Shown here piece by piece: positions 10,638-24,111 of a DNA stretch of 64,000 nucleotides (positions within the stretch are counted from its first letter, which is position 1; the number at the start of each line of letters is the position of its first letter). Origin of the DNA: Phyto melanocephala. Taxonomy: Eukaryota; Arthropoda; Insecta; Diptera; Rhinophoridae. The notes under the pieces were generated by a model that was given only the letters and a program-made list of their open reading frames with translations, was not told the DNA's origin and searched no databases. The stretch spans positions 114,697,833 to 114,761,832 of the forward strand of contig OW799233.1 of the NCBI GenBank assembly GCA_941918925.1, written 5' to 3'. The translations under genes and the position numbers were made by a program.

Positions 10638-11806
10638 GTAAGTCAAAAACAACAATTTGTAAAAATTTTAATATCAAGGTAGGTATATTATTAATCTACC
10701 TTGATTAATATTTTTCAAATATCAAAAAATGTTTAATATAAAATTAATTTTTAAAAATTTATTGAAACTGAATACATTGCTAATAACTATGTTGCTACAG
10801 CAAACAGATGATATGGATACAAAAAAATATAAAATTATACAGACATACATATATTGAATATTTAAATATTTTCGATTTTAACAATTTGTATTGTATGGGA
10901 GGGGCCAGACCCTTTTAAAGTATAAAAGATAAAATAAGACTTTGAACTTCCTACAGAGAATCGTTCCGAAAAGTTTTGTCTCCATCGAATTAGTGTTTTA
11001 ATCGCATATTGAAAATATACAAAACAAACACATATTAATTTTTATTTATTACGATAATTTATTATTTTTTTTTTATTATATACCTCGATTAATACTTTCT
11101 TTTAAAAATATATTCACGGTTATCATGAATAAAATTCCACATGGAAATTTTTAAACCTGTGAACAACTGGTATTATGAACAAAAAAAATGCCTTTTGAAA
11201 ATTTCCGACCTTTTAAGCTCCGAAATATTACTTGTGACTTTGCCTGCTGTAAAATTTTTTGAGAATTTGTTAAGAAAATTATTCACCATTATAATTAACC
11301 TTGATTATGTATACCTTCTCATAAAGCAAAAAAAAAAAAAAAAAAAAAAATACAGATGAACTTTTAAAATTCAAGCATAAAGAAAATTAAATATTTTTAA
11401 TTGTTTAAATATAAATTTTAAATCGTATTTCGACAGAGTTCGATTTTCATTTTATTTATATGTCCTTTATTTTACATAGCAATAACTTAAAACATAAAAA
11501 TATATATAACTATATTAAATAATATAATATATGTACATTCATATACATTTACAAAAAATATATTTAAAACTTTAATTTTTTTTTTTTTATTTATATAAAT
11601 ATTTTCTATAAAAAAATAAAAATTACTCATTCTTATGTGGTTAAAAAACTATGAATATATTTTAGTATGACCCACATTTAGATGTTTCCACATCATTTTA
11701 AATTTTTTCTTATTTATTTTAATTATTGTTTTTAGGAAGTTTAATAATAGAAAAAAAATGAACTTAAGCCAAAATAAAAATGACTTATAATAAATTTAAA
11801 AAATAA
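10638..11806. other. Gene-free stretch after PolA2 exon 2
   Basis: An acceptor-like 'gttgctacag' at 10791-10800 is followed by 18 open codons in the phase needed by exon 2 (start QTDDMDTKKYK) and a TGA at 10855. It is too short and AT-biased to call as an exon. The rest is AT-rich sequence with an A run at about 11329-11351. Confidence 0.4.
11732..11806 (+). repeat. Left copy of a 70-bp direct repeat
   Basis: The block around 'tttttaggaagtttaat' through 'atgaactta' recurs at 13187-13255 with a few substitutions and indels. The two copies bracket the repeat element at 11807-12783. Confidence 0.6.
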
Positions 11807-12783
11807 CAAGTAAGATCACTATATTTGGCTGTGCCAAATTTTTGATACCCACCACCAATTTTGTGTGCTTTAAAGTTCATATCACTATGGATTAATCTTT
11901 TTATACTAAAATATGTATAACTTTGATTGTGTAACTTCGATTTACTTTAAATTTAGTCATACAATGAAACATTAAGAATTTCTACATTAGAAATTATACT
12001 ACTGACTCTGTTTTCCTGTAATATTGTATTTTTACGGAATATGAAGAGTATAATTTGATACATAGAGGTAGTTTAAAAATAATATAAGCTTTGTGTGGGC
12101 ATGTACCTCCTACTTTTAAAATTATATAATTTATGTTTTAATTCTACTCAAATAATCCATTACAGACTTCTTTTTTTTTAATTTTTGTCCATATAAGAAT
12201 AAAATAAATTTAAGTTAAAGCGTTATAAGGCGTTAAAGTGGGAGTGTCATATTTATTTTCCGTTAGCACAAAGCTTTTGGCCAAAAAGCAATGTTTGCAA
12301 AATTTCAGAATCACACATCTAATTTTGTCAGTTTTATTACGTTTTATATTTTAAATATACCGAAAAAGACACTGTGCGGTAAAAATTTTCATACATTTTG
12401 ATCGCTAACTCCTTTCGTAATATATAAATTTGAGCAATTGTTAGGGGAAAATATTTTTTTTTTTTCTCAGAAAATTACATTCGGTTCTTTTGACCTACTC
12501 TTGCATTACGACCTATAACTCTCTTCCTAATATTCTGATTAAGTGAATTTTCAATACCAAAAAAACCTTGTGTATAGGACAAATTCTGGCAAAATTTGAT
12601 CCACTTCGGTTCGACCTCTATAGTGCTTTCAAAAAACAGACAGACGGACGAAAATAGTTAGATTGTCATAAAATTAAACCCCGATTCAAAATATATATAC
12701 TTTATAGGGTCAAAAAAGGATTTTTCGATGTGTTACAAACGGAATGAAGAAATAAATATACTTTTTTTTGTTGGCGGGTATAA
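11807..12783 (+). mobile_element. GGGTATA-type repeat, subfamily 2 (CCCGCCACC ends)
   Basis: It starts CAAGTAAGATCAC with a degenerate hairpin (TTGGCTGTGCCAA) and ends TTGGCGGGTATAA. Internal blocks 'atagggtcaaaa' and 'gacagacggacg' match the other members. The closest relative in the window is the inverted copy at 26305-27523. Confidence 0.65.
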
Positions 12784-15736
12784 AAGGTTTAAATAAATAT
12801 TAACAAACACACATTGCACTGTGTTTACGACATTCAGGAATTCATTATTCGACGTCTATCACCTAGAAAGATTTATAAATTAAAAAAAAAAATTCGCATC
12901 CCATACTGCCACCCGAAGGATATAGATAGAAAGCATAAAAAAAATGTATTTAAAATATTAGAGAATAAGAACATGAAGAAAAATGTCATTTGATAAGAAA
13001 GAAAAAGGCTATTCAAATTTCATTAAATTTTAACACAAATAGTAGTTTAAAAATAATACATGAGTATACTTATTATAAGAGCTAATGACTAAATCGTAAC
13101 TGGTTTCAAAAATGCATTCCACTCGGCTAATATCGAAAAAGTTTTTCAATATTCTTCAATAATTACAATTTAATTTAATAAATGTTTTTAGGAAGTTTAA
13201 TAGTAGAAAAATGAACTTAGTTCAGAAAAAAAAATGATTTATATATTATTTTATCGAAATGTGTAAATTACATTTTTGTTTTAGGTATTTTTCTATTTTA
13301 GATTTTTTTTTTTTGGATTAGAACGTTATTTTCAATTGTAGGAGTGTGAAATTTTGCTGGAATATGTATTTTGATACAGTGCATCATAATCAAAAAATCT
13401 ATTTCGAATTTTTCAACTTGGGGATTTTTAGAAAACATATAACGATATTAACTATATGTATCGTGATATCTAAAAAAAATTTTAAATAGCTAATTTGCTA
13501 AACATTTATATTAAAATTTTCAGAAAATAATAAAAAATTATTATTTTTTAAATATGTATATCTTTTCGGAAATATTTTTTACATCCTAACTCCTATTTTT
13601 TACGAAATTGATTTTTTTTCAGTGATTCCAATACAAAATAAACCGCGATACAAAAATTCAATGCAATGTCATCAAAAATAACAGTTTTACAAGCAATTTT
13701 ACAAAAGAAATTACATTATGGTAATACAGTTTCTATTACGTTTTTGCCCTCTCCTGTAAAGTTACTATTATTTGAGTTAGGGCCTTTCTACCTGTGACCA
13801 ACGACATGTAACTCTAGCAAAAGACTGTAATTATTTCATGTCATTTTATTTTCTTCTTTTAACGACAGTGGCGCTTAAGATTTTGTTGTTTTAAATTTAA
13901 TTGATGGCTAATTATAAATTTAATTGTGACAAAATTTAATTGAACACATTTGTAAGAATTAATAAAAAAGTATCGTATGATTTGTTTAAGTTTTCTTTAG
14001 AGATATCATACAATTTATAAGATTTTTTTTTTCTTGTTATGTTTTTCCAATAGCAATTTTCCCACTCAATCTTATTTATTTTACCATAAATCTTTAAGTC
14101 TCTATAACAACTTACAAATTTTAATTGTCTGTACTGTTTTTCTTTTCCCATTACCTTCCTAGCGACGATTTAAGTTAAGGAAAACATACATATAAACACT
14201 CAATATATACGTAGATTGAGTGACATCTATGACGTTGAGTTCTGTTGGTCTGACGCCGTCATCATAGTTGTAGTCATTATTATCAACATCCTCCATATGC
14301 ATTCAACAAGCAAAATTGTGTTTATTTTTCACGTTATGCCCTCTATGTTTTTATTAGCATTATTAGTTTCTCATGTTATTTGATAGTGTCTTCTTCTGAC
14401 TGTCAACAAAAATACCAATATTGCAGTGAAAAATTTTTGCCTGAAAAACACTGCATTCATCAGAAAGGTGGAAATATAGCTATATTTTTTTAGGAGATGA
14501 CATAATCAGCATTATTGCTCTACTTGGGAGACCCAATCCTGATAGTGATGTTCTTTAAGTAGGACTTGCCAAAATCTTTAGTTACTGCTACCAAATTATC
14601 GTTTCACGACACAACTGTCCATTCAAAATTGATACTTTCCAAATTACTGTTTTGTTTCAACTGCAAGTAAAGGGCGTCAATTCTTGTTGTGTAAAAGTAT
14701 GAGTGACGATGTTATGGTCACAGTTAACCAGAACAAGAATTGGCTTGCCAATGTAGGGTATAGATATGACTACGAAACCATTGATTGTTTCACTGTAGCT
14801 GTTTTATTTGTGCGTGTATGCATAGTTTGTATGAATGCATCGAGACGAAAGAACGAACAAACAAACAATTCGTAATTCGTCAAGTTAATCGTCAAAGCGT
14901 CAAAGTTACATCAGATAATTATTTCAATTCCAATTTGCAATTGCAATAACATGCATAAAGCAGAAACAAAAAAACAATTGCAACTATACGCGCTTAGCGT
15001 TGAACGCACTCTCTTGTAAAAAATTTTTAACACAATGGGTTGGGAGATTGAAAAATATGTGATTTTCTTTAGTTTTGTTGAACTTTAAATAACTTCAAAC
15101 CATTTTTTAGATTTTTTGTTCTATTCGACTGCTTTTTGAATTTCGATTTAAAAATATTTTTTTTTCTTTAAAATACATACGTATGTACATACATATGTAT
15201 ATAGGATATTTTTAATGGTTATTTAAAAGCACGTAGACATCCAAAATCTGTACTGTTGCTACCCATAGTTAATAGATTTATATTCACTTTTTGCTTATTT
15301 TTTGTTGCTGAACTAATCAAAGAATATTGCATGTATATGCGACACTAAGCATGGGCTTAAGAATTGTTTAGTGCATTTTTGATATTTTTTTTCTGTAAAA
15401 GTTGTTGCGCATATGCATGGTTGTTTTGTTTTTTTATTTTTATAAAAGTTTTCCCTTTATATTATTGTTAAAGCAGTCAAATGGACAGACGTACAGACAA
15501 AGCGTCTTATGTATGAATATATGTATGTATGAACGTTCATATGTACATATGTAATATACATATATGAAGTCGTATTGACACATATTGTTGCTGTTTGTTA
15601 TTGGTGTGTTGCTGTGATATTTTTGTTTGATGTTGCGCCTGTTCTTTTGGTAACTTAACAATCTTTGTTACTTTGAGGATTTTCTTCTTCTCATGAGGAA
15701 AGACATATCAGAATGTATGCATATATGTATATGTAT
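12784..15736. other. Gene-free stretch
   Basis: No supported exon. It contains the right copy of the 70-bp direct repeat (13187-13255). A relatively GC-richer, low-repeat segment lies at about 14160-14900, with short acidic frames on the minus strand near 14290. It could be an old intron or regulatory DNA. Confidence 0.45.
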
Positions 15737-15828
15737 GAATGTATGTATGTATGTATGTATGTATGTATGTATGTATGTATGTATGTATGTATATATGTAT
15801 GTATGTATGTATGTATGTACGTACATAC
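15737..15828. repeat. (ATGT)n microsatellite
   Basis: About 20 tetranucleotide units of GTAT/ATGT with minor interruptions. The apparent reading frame through it (MYVC repeats) is an artefact. Confidence 0.95.
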
Positions 15829-17114
15829 ATATATTAGAGTTTAGAAAACTTTTTCCCTTGCCTTTAAAATGTTTCTCGGAAATTTTGCTATTTTTCTTTC
15901 TATTACTTTAATACTTTTGCCTCGGTAGTTGGTGGTGATAATAATAGGTTCGTTCGAGTACTTTTACTGCACTTTGTAGTAAATGAGTAATTATTTAGTA
16001 AATTGAAAATTTTACTCTCAAAAAGAGAATTTGTTCAAAAAAGTACTCGAACAGACATTTGTAAAAATTCGTAAGATTGAAGCAACAGCTGATGGCAAAT
16101 AAATAAAGTTTAATGGTAACTATGTACATACATACATATGTGCAAATATGTATTTATGTATGTATACCTGCGCCAGATTCAGGCAGTTCCATTCTTTCAT
16201 CTGTAGACATTGTTAACTAACTTTATTTCACAAACAATTTAAATTTAATAATATTTTGCACTTTGGTTTGGATTTTCCTTTTTTTAATATTTTTTTCACA
16301 AATTGTATACGTTTTGTTTGCTTACTTTTGTTTGTTTACCTTTTGAATCATATGTTTTTTGGTTTTGCTAAATCTTACAGCAAGAAATTTCTGTTGTAAA
16401 AATTTGCAAATACTCAGTCAAGAAATGTTATTTTTCGCTCTCTATTTGTGCTCTCATTTACTACAAATTTGTGTAAACGAACGCAATTTCGTAAAATGCA
16501 GTAAAAATTTGTACAAATTCGTACAAATTTGTGAGTTCTCGAACGAACCTAATGTGAACGTTGATGATTACACTGAAAAGGAAGACGAAACTGATGTTGG
16601 TGATGACGCTGTTATTGATGATCGTTTTTCTCTGTCGCCGTTTATTTTCGGATTTCTGTCCTTTCTATGTGCTGTTTTAATGTTCATTCGTTTGTTTTGT
16701 TTTTGTTAAATGACTTACCAACATTTTGTATTCTTTGTCATTCTTGACGTTTTTTCATGTAATGATCAACAACCGTCCAATGATTAACAATGCAGCAACA
16801 AAAGTGTCATCCACAACATACAGAAACCAGCAATAACAGTAATAATGATGATGACGACAATGACATAAACGCAAGCGAGATGTTTTTTTTTTTGTTTATT
16901 TTTATTTTCTTTGATTTTTCCAGTACCAACGTTTCTGATGTTTTGGTAATATTTTAGTAAAAATTCATCCCGTAGCTTTTTTTGTTCAAACTCTATTCTT
17001 TTTTTAATAACAAAATAATTTTCCGTTAAATATATGCAAACTATTTAGTTTCTCTAATTAATTAAATTCATAATTTTATAAAAAAAAAATTATAGACTGT
17101 AAAGAGAACCTTTT
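15829..17114. other. Gene-free stretch with dispersed simple motifs
   Basis: A 116-codon open frame at 16359-16709 (+) has an acidic stretch and a hydrophobic end, but no splice context or family resemblance. I do not annotate it as a gene. The region around 16750-16870 is rich in CAA and ATG/GAC trinucleotides, typical of fly noncoding DNA. Confidence 0.4.
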
Positions 17115-17784
17115 TATACCCTTCACCTGTGGTGCACAAGGGTATATATATAAAGTATATATTTTCTGAAAGCTTCTGAATAGAGGAGTCGATTAAGCCC
17201 TGGCCGTCTGTCCGTGTGTTGGTTGAAATCAACTTTTAGAAGCAACTATATGTTCCTCAGATCTGTGTATGGTATCAATCTTTTGGAAATATCCGGGAAT
17301 GAATCGCTATTAAAATTCAGCACAATCGGCCCCTAACTTTCTAAGATATGAGCAAAAAAACCACGACCACCTCGTTTTTTTTCCACAACAACAACATACA
17401 ACACATACATACAAACATGGTATACTGGTTAAAGTAAACGTGGCATCGTATCCCAGCTGTGCCAAAAAATTTTTTAAAATTTTAAAAATTTTATTTGTGT
17501 ATCTTATATAGTATTTATATTTTTATTAATTTTTTTTAATTTTTTTTTTAATTTTTTTTTTTTTGGAAACATACATACGTAATCTCAATTTATAATTTTG
17601 CAATGGGACGTTTTTATATACATATGTATGTTTTTTATATGTATGCTTTTTATATGTATGTTTTTTACATGTAGGTACGTATTTCATATCAGATGAATGG
17701 TGATACAAACAATTGTTATTGCATGACTACACGTTGTGAAGGGTATAAAGGATTCGGCACGACCGAATATAGCACTCTTACATG
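17115..17784 (-). mobile_element. GGGTATA repeat, copy B
   Basis: Inverse orientation to copy A: it begins TATACCCTTCACCTGTGG and ends with the CGGC(A)CG hairpin and CTCTTACATG. It is flanked by T runs on both sides, consistent with a T|T target. The internal T-rich core is followed by only one copy of the GGCATCG segment. Confidence 0.7.
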
Positions 17785-17906
17785 TTATTTTTAAAATTAT
17801 TATCTACCCCCATTTTATAAATTGACTTAATAGTTTATAACCAATGCTTCTTAGTTTCAAAGTTTAAGGTTCATAAACTCAGAAAATTTTAAAATTACTA
17901 TTGAAA

Positions 17907-20158
17907 CAAGTAAGAAACATATATAATTGGCTGTGCCGAATCTCATAATATCCTTCACTATCTTGTAAACATGTAAAGAAACCACATTGTAGCTTAACCA
18001 AGATTTCAGATTTTATGTTATATGCTATTTTGTTTTATTATTTTCGATGACATTTCTAATATAAGTTTGTCATTTCGTGTGAATTTCTACAATATTCGTT
18101 TGCGACCCCATAAAGTATATATTTTTTAAAAGCAATATCCGTTAGTCCGTGTGTATCTTCGAATCAGTTTTTTGAAGCCCTCTTCATCTCCCAGATCCGT
18201 GTGTGATATCAAAATATCAGATATATTTGGGAACAGATCGGTATTAAAAATCTGCAGTTTTGAGATATGAGCAAATACACGACTGCCTCTGTTTTTTTTT
18301 CCATTATTTTCACCATAAGAAATAAAAATGTTTAGGCCTTGGATAATATATAGGCACGCTTTAGGCAAATCGATCACCAACCCGTAAAATTATCGGTAAA
18401 ACTAAAATTTATTTAAAATTTTTCAAGCTCCTAAATAATTTTTGTGCACGTTAAAATCACCACAATTATAAGGCGTGATCTAAAAAATCATCGGTGCGAA
18501 ACTAACTGAGATATCAGCATTAAAATACAATTGCTTTGCTGTTTTTCCTAAAATTTTCTTTGCTATTTGAATACAGTTAGGGTTGTCATTTCTATTTAAA
18601 AAAAAAGAGGACGCCAGCATAAAAAATGTAGGTCATTTGCCCAAAAAAAGAGGACACATTAAAAAAAAAATTAAATTTGATAAAATTTACGACGCCATAT
18701 AAAGTACAAAAACAAAATTTGTTTTTACGAAAAAAATTTTTTACAATAAAAACTGAATATATCATTCTGATTTAATGGTTCAAAATAAAAACAAAAAAAC
18801 CAACAAAAAAAACAACAAAAATTCATTGCATTCATTATGTGGAATGTACACTTTTAAAAATTTTACATATATTTTTCAACACTTCCAATTTGTGCCAATA
18901 TACCATCGTATCTCTTCAAATATTTGTAAAACTCTAGGCAATCCATATAAAAATTATATACCCTTACTATATTTTTTGTTCAAGACTTTTTTCTATATCT
19001 GGAAAACAAACTTTATGAAAAACACACAGCTGACAAGCAGACCCCTTTGCCGAACTTTTTTAAAATAAAGGACAAGTTAAAATAGGCCACTTTGATAAAT
19101 AGCGACAATTAAGGATAATAAAACTAATTTTGTGCAAAGAGAAGTTTTAAGATTGTACTTTTTCTAAACTAATTGTACGAGCACCTAAATCTTTTTTTAA
19201 TACATTTTGTGACCTGTGATTTAAAGTTTAAATGTAAAAAAAAAACTTCAGAGAAGGTGCAAAAAGCCGGACAACCCCGGACATTTGCTAAAATAAATAA
19301 GTAGGACTGCCCCGGATGCCCTAAAAAAGAGGACGGTGTCCGGGGAAAAGAGGACGGACGGCAACCCTAAATAAAGTTAACTATATGAAAATTCAAAATC
19401 AAAGATGGCGTCGAGAATAATTAGGAAAATGTCGTATAAAATGAATATTGGAATCTCGAATAAGCTATGATGTGGTTATTGTACTTATGTATCATTTTAT
19501 TTACTAGATTTGACCCATTTCGTAGTGTCGTTCATCATGGATTTAAAATTTGTTTATAGCATATTATTTTTAATAGTCAAGTCCTTTCTTTTGATGCCTA
19601 TATTGATTGCTCCTCTCTGTTTTGCAGAAGTTCAAAAAATCGTTTGTTTTTTGTGCTTATTCAACTGATTGTCAGTTTTTCTCAAAAATTATTTTCGAGA
19701 CTACGGCTTGTATTCTGGTGTCTTTTGCGTGTCCAAAAATGAATAAGGCTTTATTTAGTAACTTGATATATTAAAAAATATATATTTTTGCCTATAACTT
19801 TGCCAATTGATGACCAAATTGTTTACGAATATCCCTAGAGGCATATAGTAGCAAACGTGATAATAAATTATCCTTGTGCTGAAAAGTGTTGATTTTCATG
19901 GCAAAAGTATGTGAAAAACAGGGGCAGTTTATTTGCGTTTATCTCAGAAAGTTATACAGCGATTGCACTGGATATCAAGAGTGACTCATTATCCGATATT
20001 TGAAAAAGATTGATACCACAATCTTAATTTTAAATTAGATTTCAACCAGCACACGGACATTCTTCAATCGGCTCTCCTAGTTATAAGCTAATATTGTATA
20101 AAATACAAACGGAATGAGAAAGCTATATATACCGTTGGCACTATTGGTGAAGGGTATA
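17907..20158 (+). mobile_element. GGGTATA repeat, copy C (divergent subfamily with nested insert)
   Basis: It starts CAAGTAAGAAACATATA with TTGGCTGTGCCGAA and ends GTGAAGGGTATAA. It is interrupted by the TIR element at 18580-19367. It shares an extra block (about 19500-20000) with sequence at 49855-50460 and 60540-60660, which defines a separate subfamily. Confidence 0.6.
18580..19367. mobile_element. TIR DNA element with GGGTTGYC ends and GGAC-rich subterminal repeats
   Basis: The ends are inverted (TA-GGGTTGTC at left, GGCAACCC-TA at right) with a TA dinucleotide on both sides as a possible target duplication. Subterminal sequence is full of GAGGAC, CCGGAC and GGTGTCCGG motifs. No transposase frame remains. 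The 788-bp element sits inside repeat copy C. Confidence 0.65.
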
Positions 20159-21260
20159 ATAAGAAAACTAACTTTTTTGCTTTATAATTTTTAAAGTTTA
20201 GTTTGATTAATTGTATCTAATTTCGGAATTCTATGCACATATATACTTAAAAACATAAAAAATACCAGTGCCATTAAATTAAATGTACTTTTTTCCGCCT
20301 CGGATCAGTTGCCACTTATTAAAAAAAAAAAAAAACGTTAAAAAAGACAATAACTGATTGCCGATAACATTTTCAACCTCACTGTGAAGAAATAGTCCTT
20401 AATTTCAAAATTCTTGCTTCGCAAATGTAGGTTATACAAAAAGTACAATAAAAATGAGAGAAAGTACTTTTTGTGTCGCCCATATAATGTTCATTCTCAA
20501 CTTGAATTATAAAATTCTAGCTTCACAAAAGTAGAAAGTACAAAAAGTAGTTGTGGTAAAATAAAAACTACAAAAGTATTTTGTTGGGTTTCCCATATAT
20601 GAATGTATATCATTGTACAAATACAAAGTTTTAAATTTTTAAATTTATATTTAACAATAAAAGAATTTAATAGTCATAATTTAAAGTGAATAAGGGCCAT
20701 TATTATAACTTACCGATAACTAAAGTTAGGATGTTATCGGACAGATAACTAGTTTTTCGTTATTACAACTTCACTTTAACATAAAAGTGTCCGATAAGTT
20801 AAAGGGAAGATCACTCTACCTACCATATCACTCTAAAGTTACCATATTTTCTACCATATAAGGGAATTGTTTACTATTTGCTTGTCGTTGCCACTTTGGT
20901 TTTAAAGAACTAATAAATTTGTTCAGCATTTGCTTTGGTGCTGCCATACTTTAACTCTTTCAGCCACGGTTTTACATATATAACTTAAAAAATAAAACAG
21001 TTGTATTGTTAGTTTAATTAAGGCTTATTAATTATAAAAAACAAGAAAAAATAGAATTAGGTCTTCAGTATTTTTCGTAATAGGGTGGTTAGTAAAGTAA
21101 GTTGGCATAAAAAAATTAACAAGAAAAGTTAAGTATTTTTAGTCAAATAGTATAAAAAAATCAGTTTTTGTGAAAATCTAAGCAAAATTACGGCATTTGA
21201 TCACGATCGAAATTGTTCTCGATCGTGATAGAGATTCTAATAAGAATTTTCAAATTTCGA

Positions 21261-21527
21261 TCACGTTCGAATACCATAATTTTCCCCCTGAAAAACAGGT
21301 TTTATTTTTGCGAATGCAAATAGAAAGTTTACATGTTCTGCATTACCATATAGTACGCGCTGGATTTTTTTTAGTGCTGCATCTTGCACATTTTCGTAAA
21401 AAGGATCGCTCTGATGTTTATAATTATCTTTATTGTCAGAATCAATATTGCAGATACTTTCCCCATTAGAAGATATATCTTCAAACAAAATAATTTCGAT
21501 ATCACTTTTATTGAGTACTCGCGACAA
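21261..21527 (-). pseudogene. Truncated reading frame inside the long-TIR element
   Basis: An 88-codon minus-strand frame starts MSRVLNKSDIEIILFED and contains an acidic, Asp/Asn/Ser-rich stretch followed by a basic segment. The layout (short helix with 'IEIILFED' and then an acidic linker) recalls the N-termini of some DDE transposases such as piggyBac-like proteins. The resemblance is weak and rests on composition only. The frame ends at the element's inner sequence, and no catalytic domain was found. It begins 14 bp from repeat copy D, which probably cut off its promoter. Confidence 0.35.
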
Positions 21528-21541
21528 CCTTACAATATAAA

Positions 21542-22287
21542 CAAGTAACAGTGCTATATTCGGCCGTGCCGAATCTTATATACCCTTCACAACGTGTAGT
21601 CATGCAATAACAATTGTTTGTATCACCATTCATCCCATATAAAATACGTGCATACGTACACGTTAGAATAAATGTGGCATCGAATCCCAGCTGAGCCAAA
21701 AAAATTTTATTTTATTTTATTTAATATATTATTTATATTTTATTATTTTTTTTTATATTTTTTTTAAATTTTTTTAAAAAATTTTTTTAGAAAAATTTTT
21801 TTAGAAAAATTTTTTTTAAATTTTTTAAATTTTTTTAAAATTTTTTTTTTGTAGTTTTTTTTTATTATTTTTTTCTTATTTTTAATATTTATTTTTTTTG
21901 TAATTTTTTTTGTTTGGTATGTTTTTTACATGTATGTATGTATGTATGTATGTATGTATGTTGTTGTTGTAATTGTGAAAAAAAAAACGAGGTGGTCGTG
22001 GTTTTTTGCTCATATCTCAGAAAGTTATGGGGCGATTGTGCTGAATTTCAATAGCGATTCATTCCTGGATATTTCCAAGAGATTGATACCATATAAAGAT
22101 CTGAGGAACATATAGTTGCTTCTAAAAGTTGATTTCAACCAACACACGGACAGACGGGCAGACGGACAGACGGTCAGGGCTTAATCGACTCCTCTATTCA
22201 TAAGCTTACAGAAAATATATACTTTATGGGGTCGGAAATGAAAATTGTAGAAATTACAAACGGAATGACAAAGCTATAAAAGGTATA
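21542..22287 (+). mobile_element. GGGTATA repeat, copy D (nested)
   Basis: It starts CAAGTAACAGTGC with the CGGCCG hairpin and ends AAGCTATAAAAGGTATAA. The T-rich core and one GGCATCG segment are present, plus a short (TATG)n tract near 21932-21960. It is inserted in the long-TIR element. Confidence 0.75.
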
Positions 22288-22837
22288 AAAAAAACTATGT
22301 AGAAAAACCCATTATATAAAACCTAATATAGTCACAGTGGTTAGTATTCTAACCACCATATTACTTACGTCATTTATCGACAAATACACTATATAAAATA
22401 TTGATGTTATTACAAACCAACAAAACAAGTACTAGATAATAAAGTAACACTAAACTTGCTAAATAATAAACACTCTAAGCATTTTTATTGAACTAGAGAA
22501 AGTCCCGATACAAAAACAATGGATTGCCAAATTTTTAAATAAATATACCAAAGTAACCAGCGCACCCTAATGCAAAAATTTTTTACCAAACGATAACTTT
22601 AAAAAACGTAACTATTTAAGACTTTTCCAATAGATAGTGCCAAAGCATGTTTTAAAATGTCAAAAATAAGTGGCTAGAAAACTGACCACCAAACCTGAAA
22701 GAGTTAAAATAAATACAATTTATTTTACAGGCAGGTTGTAATAACGAAAAATACTTAATGGTCAGTTTATTGCTCACGTTAACAAAAGTTACCTTTAATT
22801 AACATTAACTTTGTCGGGAAGTTGTAACAATTGCCCT

Positions 22838-24111
22838 AAGTCTACAAATATGTTCTCAAAAGTATCAAACTGTTTTCCCATTATAAATGTGTTTTAAGTT
22901 TAATAAAATTACATAATTGTTTATGTCTGGCGAAATAATATACAAATTTTATCCGAATTGACCTAGTAATTAAGAATTATATTGTACACAATTTCTTGTT
23001 TAAATTTCATGTCTAGCTTTTTGCGTTTGGAATGTCCTATTATGAATCAGTCAGTCAGCCACGTTATTATTTATTTTAAATAAAATGACATAATGATTAT
23101 ATGTACCTCTCACCACTTTTTTATAATAATAGTTAAAGTATATTATTTTTTGATCAACTAAGACCACAATTTAAATTTTTATGAAATTCACAAATAGAAA
23201 ACATTTTTTAATCGTCATCTCAGGACAAAGAGAGAGAGATGTAATATGGTATGGGCCTTCAATACCCAAATGACCAAAAAAGTTACAAAAACTTTTTTCT
23301 AGGATAAAATATATATTTTGATCCTTAGAGTGTATATGTCAAAATGATACACTAATACGCTCGACAAGTTTAGTAAAACTGCTAACCAAAATATTGTGTT
23401 TTTAGTATTACAGAAAATATTTGGGAATTATTAAACCACAAGATCTACCAACCAAAGATAAACTTATTGATAGAATTGAAACATTATTAAGCTTGACTTA
23501 TTAAAATCCTATGAGTCAATTAAACATAGAATTCCGAAAATTTTTTTTACTATTTTAATGTGCATAACATTTTTTAATACTTCTTATGCATAAGTGCAAG
23601 AGGAGGCATGAAGAATGCCTTCTCTAAATCCAAAATAGTTATTCGTTAATGATTTGCTTTAAAATGCATGCAATATATTTTAAACAAGTCATGTAAAAAA
23701 ACATTATTAACTCATGAAACATGGGTTTCTTTTCATTTTATTAGAATGAAGTGAAATTTATTAATATATTCATATAAACACATACTCACCAATGACACGT
23801 TAATGTTAAAAAAGCACTTCATCATGGGTTGAACCCATGTATTTTTTTGCATGGCTTTTTTGCTGCGATATTATATATTACCTGTTTTCAACCATTAAAA
23901 GGTTGAAACAAGGCACATTCACAAGATAGTTTCGTCGCAATACCTAATCGGCAAGAATAATGTTAAAATTTGTTTAATTCGTTTTGATTTTACTTACTTG
24001 TGCAGGGATGGAAAATTAGATTTTTCTTTCGGTATTAAAAAAACCTAACTATACTTGTTGTTTTGATTCCCATTATCATGGGTTTCACATATATATGTTT
24101 TTATACCCTTC
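22838..24111. other. Gene-free stretch with MITE remnants
   Basis: At about 23700-23875 there is a decayed relative of the CCCAGC-ended MITE at 45110-45503. It shares 'atattcatataaacacat' and an ATGACACG block. At about 23906-24030 there is a CAAGGCACATTCACAAG end of the hAT MITE type. Nothing coding was found. Confidence 0.5.

Larger units (their letters stand above)
20693..22837. mobile_element. Long-inverted-repeat (foldback-like) DNA element
   Basis: The termini pair: AGGGCCATTATTATAACTT on the left and, read from the right end, AGGGCAATTGTTACAACTT. Inverted similarity continues inwards ('tttttcgttattacaac' against its complement; 'ctttaactctttcag' against 'ctgaaagagttaa'), so the arms are several hundred bases long. 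Repeat copy D is inserted in the middle. A truncated minus-strand frame lies beside it. Confidence 0.65.

Noticed and set aside
10801..10857. Possible PolA2 exon 3 (18 codons to TGA)
   Set aside because: Phase fits, but the peptide becomes AT-driven and stops at once, with no similarity to the expected region that I can recognise.
14162..14297. Minus-strand 45-codon Asp/Asn-rich frame
   Set aside because: Too short, no acceptor or donor in phase, and composition explained by a GAT/AAT-rich tract.
15693..15911. 72-codon frame with MYVCMYVC repeats
   Set aside because: Translation of an (ATGT)n microsatellite.
16359..16709. 116-codon + strand frame with an acidic stretch
   Set aside because: No splice sites, no homology that I recognise and no conserved motif. 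A frame of this length is expected by chance in 64 kb.
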